A stretch of 64,000 nucleotides of DNA from Adineta steineri (lineage: Eukaryota; Rotifera; Eurotatoria; Adinetida; Adinetidae). Every line of letters begins with the position of its first letter. The first letter of the stretch is position 1. The notes under the pieces were generated by a model. The model was not told the DNA's origin. It did no database searches and was given only the letters and a program-made list of their open reading frames with translations. Shown here piece after piece: positions 58,301 through 64,000 of the stretch. The position numbers and the translations under genes are program-made. The stretch spans positions 116,616 through 180,615 of the forward strand of contig CAJNOI010000111.1 of NCBI GenBank assembly GCA_905250115.1, given 5' to 3'.

Positions 58301-60244
58301 TTAGCTATTCAATCAGTGAGTATTATATTAATTGACTATAAAAAGTGTAAAATAAAAAACAAATATGTTTAGTTAACTAGTGCTCGACTTGGTTTACTCA
58401 TCGAATCATTATCACTTTTGGTTATTGCTTTGATTATTGGATTGATATTTTCATGGCAATTGACATTACTTGTCTTTGGTTTAATTATATTCGCATTTAT
58501 TTTTGCTATTTATGAAGTTCAAAGAAAAAGTAAAGTACAAACATTGATCGAAACAAGGTTAGCAAATGCTAGTGAAATTCTTACACAAAGTGTACGCAGT
58601 ATTCGTACAGTTTTTCAACTCAATAGACAACAACATATATTAAATGAGTTTAAACATATCATTGATCAATTCTATGAGTAAATATGGGTATAATTTATAT
58701 TCTATAAATTCATCGAATTTTTTTTTTAAGTATTACACAATCGAATGTATTTAAAGGCGGTATATCATTTGCTCTGTCTTATCCAATTGCTACATTAATT
58801 TTACCTTGTCTTGCTGAATTAGCTGTTAATTTACTTGATAAGAATCTTATCGATCCGGAACGTATTGTTTTGTGAGTTCTTTTTATATTCAATAGTGATC
58901 TTGTTTGAACATATATTCGATAGGTTATTTGCTTTTGTACCATTTGCTTTCGATGTAATTCAAGTATCAACAATGATGTAACAGAAATATTATTGAATGA
59001 ATAATATGAACTTTCTCTTCTAATATATTTCATCAATAGTTCAGCTGAATTAGGTGGAACAACAGCAGCAGCTAGAGATATCAATCAATTATTTGAACGT
59101 ATACCTTTGATTGATAATATGGCAACAGATGGAAAAATACTTGTGAGTTAAAATAAAACGGAATAATGACACTTTGTTGATTGTTGTCTAATGAACAGGA
59201 GAAGTTTTCTGGATCAATTCAATTCGATAATATTGTTTTTTCTTATCCAACCCGAAAATCAGTTAAAGTACTCGATGATTTTCGATTGATAATTCAACCT
59301 GGTATGTATATTTTGGATTATATAACGTCCTATGATATATCTTCTCTTTAAGGACAAAGTGTTGCACTCGTCGGTAAGAAATTCTTATAAATAAAAACGT
59401 CATCTAATTTCATAAAGGCTCAAGTGGATGTGGTAAATCAACCATGGCACAATTACTCGAACGATTTTATGATAGTAATCAAGGACGTGTAGTATGTAAT
59501 TTCGTTTCCTTGATTAGACATACTTTTTTTCAAAATGTAGTTAGTGGATGGTTATGATATAAAAACATTGAATTTATCATGGTTACGTTCCCAAATTGGT
59601 CTTGTTAGTCAAGAACCAGCACTTGTATTAGGTCTGTCAATTGGAGAAAATATCTCGTATGGTTGTTTATCAAATACATTTCATCAAACAGATATTATTG
59701 ATGTAGCTAAACGAGCTCATTGTCATGATTTTATCGAACAATTACCACAAGTATGTTACTTATTCTTAACGACAGTTCGATTATGTAACACTTGATCTGT
59801 ATGTAGGGATATAATACATTGGTGGGATTGAATGGCACGTCATTTTTATCTGGAGGTGAAAAACAACGTATCGCTATTGCTCGAGCATTGTTTCGTAAAC
59901 CAAAAATTTTACTACTTGATGAAGCAACTAGTGCATTGGACGTACATAATGAACAGGTAAAATTTATATACCTTTAATTGTATTAAGAAATCTTAAATGA
60001 ACAATATTTTCTTTCACTTCAGTTGGTAGAAGAATCATTGAATGCTGCAAGACAAGATGATCCATCACGAACTGTGATTATTGTTGCTCATCGTCTATCC
60101 ACTATTCAATCATGTGATCTAATCTGTGTTCTAGGTCCTAATGGACGTCTATTAGAAAGTGGTACACATATAGAATTGATGGCACGTGGTAATGCATACT
60201 ATAGATTCGCACACGATCATGTGATGTCACGAAGTCACGTATGA
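55302..60244 (+). CDS. ABCB-type full ABC transporter (P-glycoprotein-like)
   Basis: This multi-exon gene has introns mostly of 45-70 bp. Recognised from [15 protein letters not shown] at 55302 onward: first membrane domain to about 56700, first nucleotide-binding domain 56740-57640 with Walker [10 protein letters not shown], signature [15 protein letters not shown] and Walker [13 protein letters not shown]; second membrane domain about 57790-59090; second nucleotide-binding domain 59200-60244 with Walker [10 protein letters not shown] (split by an intron), signature [15 protein letters not shown] and Walker [13 protein letters not shown]. Each ends with [10 protein letters not shown]. Both ATP sites look functional. 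The membrane half contains the coupling-helix pattern DISYFDTTE, with a shorter following loop than usual. Such pumps export lipophilic compounds or lipids across the plasma membrane. The first exon with the start codon is not resolved; the stop is at 60242-60244. Exon 58970 uses a donor that keeps the frame only at ATGAT/GTAACA. Confidence 0.9.
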
Positions 60245-60353
60245 AAATTCGTTCATTTCATTCAATAAAATAAATTAAAAACAATGTTATTTCTTTTATG
60301 CTATGGTCTCGCAAAAATGCATTATTTCTTAAAGTTTTTTTAAATAGCATGCA

Positions 60354-60375
60354 TTGGGTGTGGGTGTGGGTGTGA
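60354..60375 (+). repeat. Short G-rich telomere-like run
   Basis: ATTGGGTGTGGGTGTGGGTG followed by TGAG is three to four TGTGGG units, about 110 bp after the ABC transporter stop. Only a weak C-rich counterpart (GCTCACGTC) follows. Confidence 0.6.
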
Positions 60376-60695
60376 GTTAAGAGTAGAAATGCTCACGTCT
60401 TATAGTACGCTTGTTTTGAATAAGTAACCCGTCATTTCCCTGACTCATGCCAATTACATTTGAAATAAATATTACTCATGTTCTATTTCATGTAATTTCA
60501 TTATTGCATGTAATTGCATAATTTATAATGTCGGTATAAAGAAGAACAGAGAAACGTATTGCATACATCATTGATAATAAACGTCGTTCTCACAGGTAAG
60601 AGTCGCTTTGATTTACATTTTTTGCGTTAGACATGAGAGAAAATGTACTAATTCGTCTCTTTTAGTCTTTGTAACCAAGCAAATAATATACAAAA

Positions 60696-62003
60696 ATGAC
60701 TACTGATCAGTTAGCTTCTGTCGGTGTTCGATGTATTCCAGATAATCCTCACGCGGTTATTGGTGTTATGAATGCCAAGAGAGCTCGATTTGAAATCGAA
60801 ACAAAAAAAAATGAAAATGCTGCAGCAACTAAACGAACTCCAATTAACTTAGCATTAGTACTCGATCGAAGTGGTTCCATGCAATCCAATAATAAATTAG
60901 AATTTGCCAAACAAGCTATTATTTCCGTCCTTGATTTACTTCATGATGATGATGTTGTACATCTTGTTGCTTATGATGATCATGTCTGGAATGTATTTGA
61001 AGATGCACATGGATCAGCTCGTCAAGTTCTCTATTCAGTAGTACGAGGTCTTCGAACAGGTGGTCAAACGAATCTATCAGGTGGCATTGAAGCAGGAGCT
61101 AATCTTCTGGAAAAATATCCATATCCAGGATTTTCTAAACGTATGTTCGTCCTATCAGATGGATTAGCAAATGTTGGATTGAAGACAAAAGAAGAAATCA
61201 TGAAAGCTGTTACGAAATATAATGAAAAAGGAATTATAATTGATTCGTTTGGTGTTGGAGAAGATTTTGATGAAAGAATAATGAAAGGTATTGCAGAGGC
61301 CGGACGTGGTCAGTTTTTCTTTCTTGAATCAGCCGATGTTATTGTCTCCTTGATAACCAAAGCACTTCAAAGTGTCTTTGATGTTTGTGGAACACAAGCT
61401 CAATTAACTATTCGAGGTCGTAATAATGCCATTGTCACGAAAATATGGGGCCATGAAAATATTGCCTGTGGTGCTAATCTTGGCGATCTTCATGTCGATA
61501 ATCTACGTGTTATTCTTTGTGATTTTACAGTTTCAGGAACGTTGTCTGATGGTACTGAAATCGAAGTTCTTGATTATCAATTAAAGTATCAACGTCCAGA
61601 TGATATTGATGAAGAACCAATGATAGTTTCTGGTACATTATCAATAACCTTCGTTCATGATGCATCACTTGCCGAACAAATCGATCCGAAAATTCAAACC
61701 TTACATGCAGTACAAATGGCAGCAGAAATGGATGATAGAATTGCTCAATTGATTACTGATGGCAAGACTGACAATGCAATTACACTTATTGCTGAGCAAA
61801 TTACTCTTCTTCAAACAGTCGAACATATGGACGACGAAAAGAACATGATTTCAATGTTAATTCGCATGGCAGAAAACATGCAAAAAAGATTGAAAGATAA
61901 AGCGGTTAGTCAAAAAACAGCAGCGAAATACTACGGCCATCATGGTCATATGAAAAAATGCTATGATCACAAATATACAGGTCATTATGCCGATGAAGAC
62001 TAA
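60696..62003 (+). CDS. VWA-domain protein with complete MIDAS
   Basis: One coding exon gives 435 residues. A von Willebrand A domain spans about residues 49-225: the metal-ion site DxSxS is Asp57-Arg-Ser59-Gly-Ser61 in LALVLDRSGSMQSNN, with the Thr in GGQTNLSGGIEAG and the Asp in MFVLSDGLANVG. After it comes a beta-rich segment (residues 235-330), a helical stretch (330-410), and a His-rich C-terminus (KYYGHHGHMKKCYDH). This arrangement resembles bacterial and eukaryotic YfbK-like or inter-alpha-inhibitor-like VWA proteins. There is no signal peptide or membrane helix, so it is probably cytosolic. It likely mediates metal-dependent protein binding; the partner is unknown. GTAAGA at 60597 and TTTTAG at 60660-60665 suggest an intron in the 5' UTR. 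Confidence 0.88.
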   Translation: MTTDQLASVGVRCIPDNPHAVIGVMNAKRARFEIETKKNENAAATKRTPINLALVLDRSGSMQSNNKLEFAKQAIISVLDLLHDDDVVHLVAYDDHVWNVFEDAHGSARQVLYSVVRGLRTGGQTNLSGGIEAGANLLEKYPYPGFSKRMFVLSDGLANVGLKTKEEIMKAVTKYNEKGIIIDSFGVGEDFDERIMKGIAEAGRGQFFFLESADVIVSLITKALQSVFDVCGTQAQLTIRGRNNAIVTKIWGHENIACGANLGDLHVDNLRVILCDFTVSGTLSDGTEIEVLDYQLKYQRPDDIDEEPMIVSGTLSITFVHDASLAEQIDPKIQTLHAVQMAAEMDDRIAQLITDGKTDNAITLIAEQITLLQTVEHMDDEKNMISMLIRMAENMQKRLKDKAVSQKTAAKYYGHHGHMKKCYDHKYTGHYADED

Positions 62004-62647
62004 AAGATACGATATTTTCTTATCTATTCCGATTGTCGAACTGAATTTTGCTATTGATTCATTTTGAAATAGACAAGATATTTTATGATTGTAATCAGAA
62101 ATAAACAGATTGAATACTCTTTAACATGCATATATATCTTCATTCTCATGTATTCTTTGCGATACAAATCTTGACTTGAATGAAAACAATCTCGCATATT
62201 TCAAAAAATATGGCAAAAATGAAGAGATATGAGTCGATGTGTACCATCTGTAGCGAATGATTATATATTTCAGAATCTGAAGAGTTGGAATATTAAATTG
62301 ATTTTTCTACAGTACAGGCGTGCCGTATACAAGAAGAAGGCATATATTAACATTTACAGAAAAAAAACGAGCTGAATAAAATAATAAAACGATTTGAAGT
62401 TCGTACGCAAATCAAAAAGCATAAGATAAATCGTCAATTTAGAAAACTAATATCGAAAATCTAATCTGTTGAGGGTTTGAAACTGTCCTCCTCGTTCATC
62501 TTGCTATGCGGAATAGTGAAAAAAGATTTTTATAAAATAAAGAATGACGATCTGCTTTTTCTGAAAAATATATTGATTATTAAGTAGTATATACAATTTA
62601 CGAGTAGAATGTTATCGAAAAAATAGAATGAAGTTTGTGAATTAATT
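62004..62647. other. Intergenic region between convergent genes
   Basis: The VWA gene and the minus-strand FG-GAP gene converge here. AT-rich with no gene or repeat recognised. Confidence 0.5.
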
Positions 62648-64000
62648 TTAACAAGCCAATAAAACACCGACATTGCCACTTCCTTGATTTGCAACAATAA
62701 TGTCGATTTTGCCGTCATTATTGACATCGACCACGACTACATTTCGTGGATTGGTACCAGTTGCGTAAGTTGTTTGTGCAGCAAACATACCATTACCTGT
62801 ATTGAGGAAAACGCCGACATTGTTACTACTATAGTTCACGACAATAATATCGGATTTGCCGTCGTTATTAACATCGCCCACTACCACATTCAGCGGGAGG
62901 GATCCAGTTGAATACGTTGTTTGTGCAGTAAACGTGCCACTACCTGTGTTGAGAAGTACACCGACATTATTACTACCAGAGTTTGCAACAATAATGTCCG
63001 GTTTGCTGTCGCTATTAACATCCACTACTGCTATACCGTACGGATTGGTGCCAGCTAAGTAAGTTGTTTGTGGAGCAAATGTGCCGTTGCCAACGTTAAG
63101 AAGAACACTAACGTTGTTACTAACAGAGTTCGGAGCAATAATGTCTGGATAATTGTCGTTATTAACATCGACTACGGCTACACTGTACGAAGTGGTGCCA
63201 GCTGAGTAAGTTGTTTGTGGAGCAAATGTACCGTTGCCGAAGTTGAGAAAAACACCAACGCTATTACCATTAGCATTTGCAACAATAATGTCAGGTTTGT
63301 TGTCATTATTGACATCAATCACTTCGACATCGTATGGACCGGCGCCCGTAGAGTAAGTTGTTTGGGCAGTAAACGTACCACTGCCGATGTTGAGGAGAAC
63401 ATTGAAATAGTTACTATTAAGGTTTGTGACGATAAGGTCTGGTTTACTGTCATTATTTATATCGACCACTGCTATACTGTCTGGCTTTGTGCCTGTTGAG
63501 TAAGTTGTTTGTGTAGCAAACGTACCATTGCCGGTATTTAGGAGAACACCGACATTATTACTATTCACGTTTGTGACAATAATGTCGGGTTTACTGTCGC
63601 TATTGACATCAACCACTGCCAAACCGAACGGACCTGTGCCAGCTGCATACGTTGTTTGTGCCATATATGTTGTATTGCATAGAGCTATTGCAAACAAAAA
63701 TAGTTTTTCTTAGCACGTATGCGAAAATACACAGATAACGTCTCAATAATGCCTTTTAATGCGCCCTCAGCCTGCTTGTAGCCCTCATATGAAATTCTCT
63801 TATGGTCTTCATCTAAATGAGGAACAGTGGATAGCTAAAACCAAAACTTTTACATTTGGTTATTTCTGGTATTTATCATTTTGAGGGACTACAACTCATC
63901 TAGTGTATTACTAACCTAGCATTGTTGTTGTCGATGTCGTTGTGGTTGTAGTTGTTGTGGTGGTTGTTGTTGTGGTTGTAGTTGTTGTTGTGTCCGTGGT
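62648..64000 (-). CDS. FG-GAP repeat surface protein, cut by window edge
   Basis: Two exons are visible: the ectodomain exon 63684-62648 (345 codons and a stop) and, upstream through a 231-bp intron, a Thr-rich exon from 63916 to beyond the right edge. The ectodomain has seven FG-GAP/VCBS repeats of about 47 residues, each with a DxNxDxxxD calcium loop (DVNSDSKPDIIVTN, DVNNDGKIDIIVAN) and the linker AQTTYSTGT. The repeats are very alike in DNA, unlike the older-looking repeats of the FG-GAP gene at 49 kb. Seven blades would make one propeller. The Thr-rich exon and phase-1 junction match the stalk arrangement of the other two surface proteins here, so a membrane anchor probably lies just outside the window. 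Probable adhesion or recognition role. Confidence 0.85.

Noticed and set aside
1-64000. CRISPR arrays, operons, ribosome binding sites
   Set aside because: The window is eukaryotic: spliced genes, a Pol III tRNA gene with T-run terminator, and no regularly spaced direct repeats with unique spacers.

Overview
The window looks like nuclear DNA of a bdelloid rotifer. It is AT-rich, genes are split by introns of mostly 45-75 bp with clean GT-AG ends, and gene families typical of these animals are present (FG-GAP and LamG surface proteins, VPS13, an ABCB transporter, an ELOVL elongase). Tracts built on TGTGGG, which I recall as the bdelloid telomeric repeat, occur throughout. One gene remnant looks fungal, which fits the high rate of horizontal transfer known in bdelloids. 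The species cannot be named from sequence alone.

Layout, left to right. 1-4.4 kb: a NADAR-domain protein and a five-exon medium-chain dehydrogenase/reductase, lying between two direct copies of the 3' end of VPS13. 4.4-17.9 kb (minus): a complete multi-exon VPS13 lipid-transfer protein with insertions in three introns and a tandemly duplicated exon. 18.5-20.8 kb (minus): a surface protein with one membrane anchor, a Thr-rich stalk and LamG-type domains. 21.35 kb: tRNA-Cys(GCA). 21.5-24.2 kb: a head-to-head pair of four-helix membrane proteins with C-terminal PARP-like domains, one with H-Y-E intact and one degenerate. 24.7-26.5 kb (minus): a 2H phosphoesterase and a small unknown two-exon gene. 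28.0-29.2 kb: a broken chimera of a terpene cyclase N-terminus and a GGPP synthase. 30-31.3 kb: a trypsin-like protease, followed by a TGTGGG tract that contains an N gap. 32.9-35.5 kb: an unknown protein with a basic N-terminus and a rhomboid-like protease.

36.4-46.7 kb is a rearranged block. Two inverted arms (36.4-37.7 and 44.7-46.7 kb) flank three tandem copies of an unrecognised two-helix Cys-rich membrane module, which splice phases suggest may be one gene, plus a LamG fragment that ends at a CCCACA tract. 47-51.2 kb: a type II membrane protein with 14 FG-GAP repeats. 52.4-53.2 kb: a pogo/Tigger-like non-autonomous transposon. 54.1-62.0 kb: an ELOVL-type elongase, a full ABCB transporter and a VWA-domain protein. 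62.6 kb to the right edge (minus): a second FG-GAP surface protein, cut by the window.

The most unusual signal is a scatter of short elements in which a G-rich telomere-like run is followed, after a 10-40 bp spacer, by a C-rich run, like miniature head-to-head telomere joints. Several sit exactly where duplicated or truncated segments end, which suggests telomere-type repeats being captured at repaired breaks. All gene models are hand-spliced from the sequence; exon boundaries and names come from motif recognition, not from searches.
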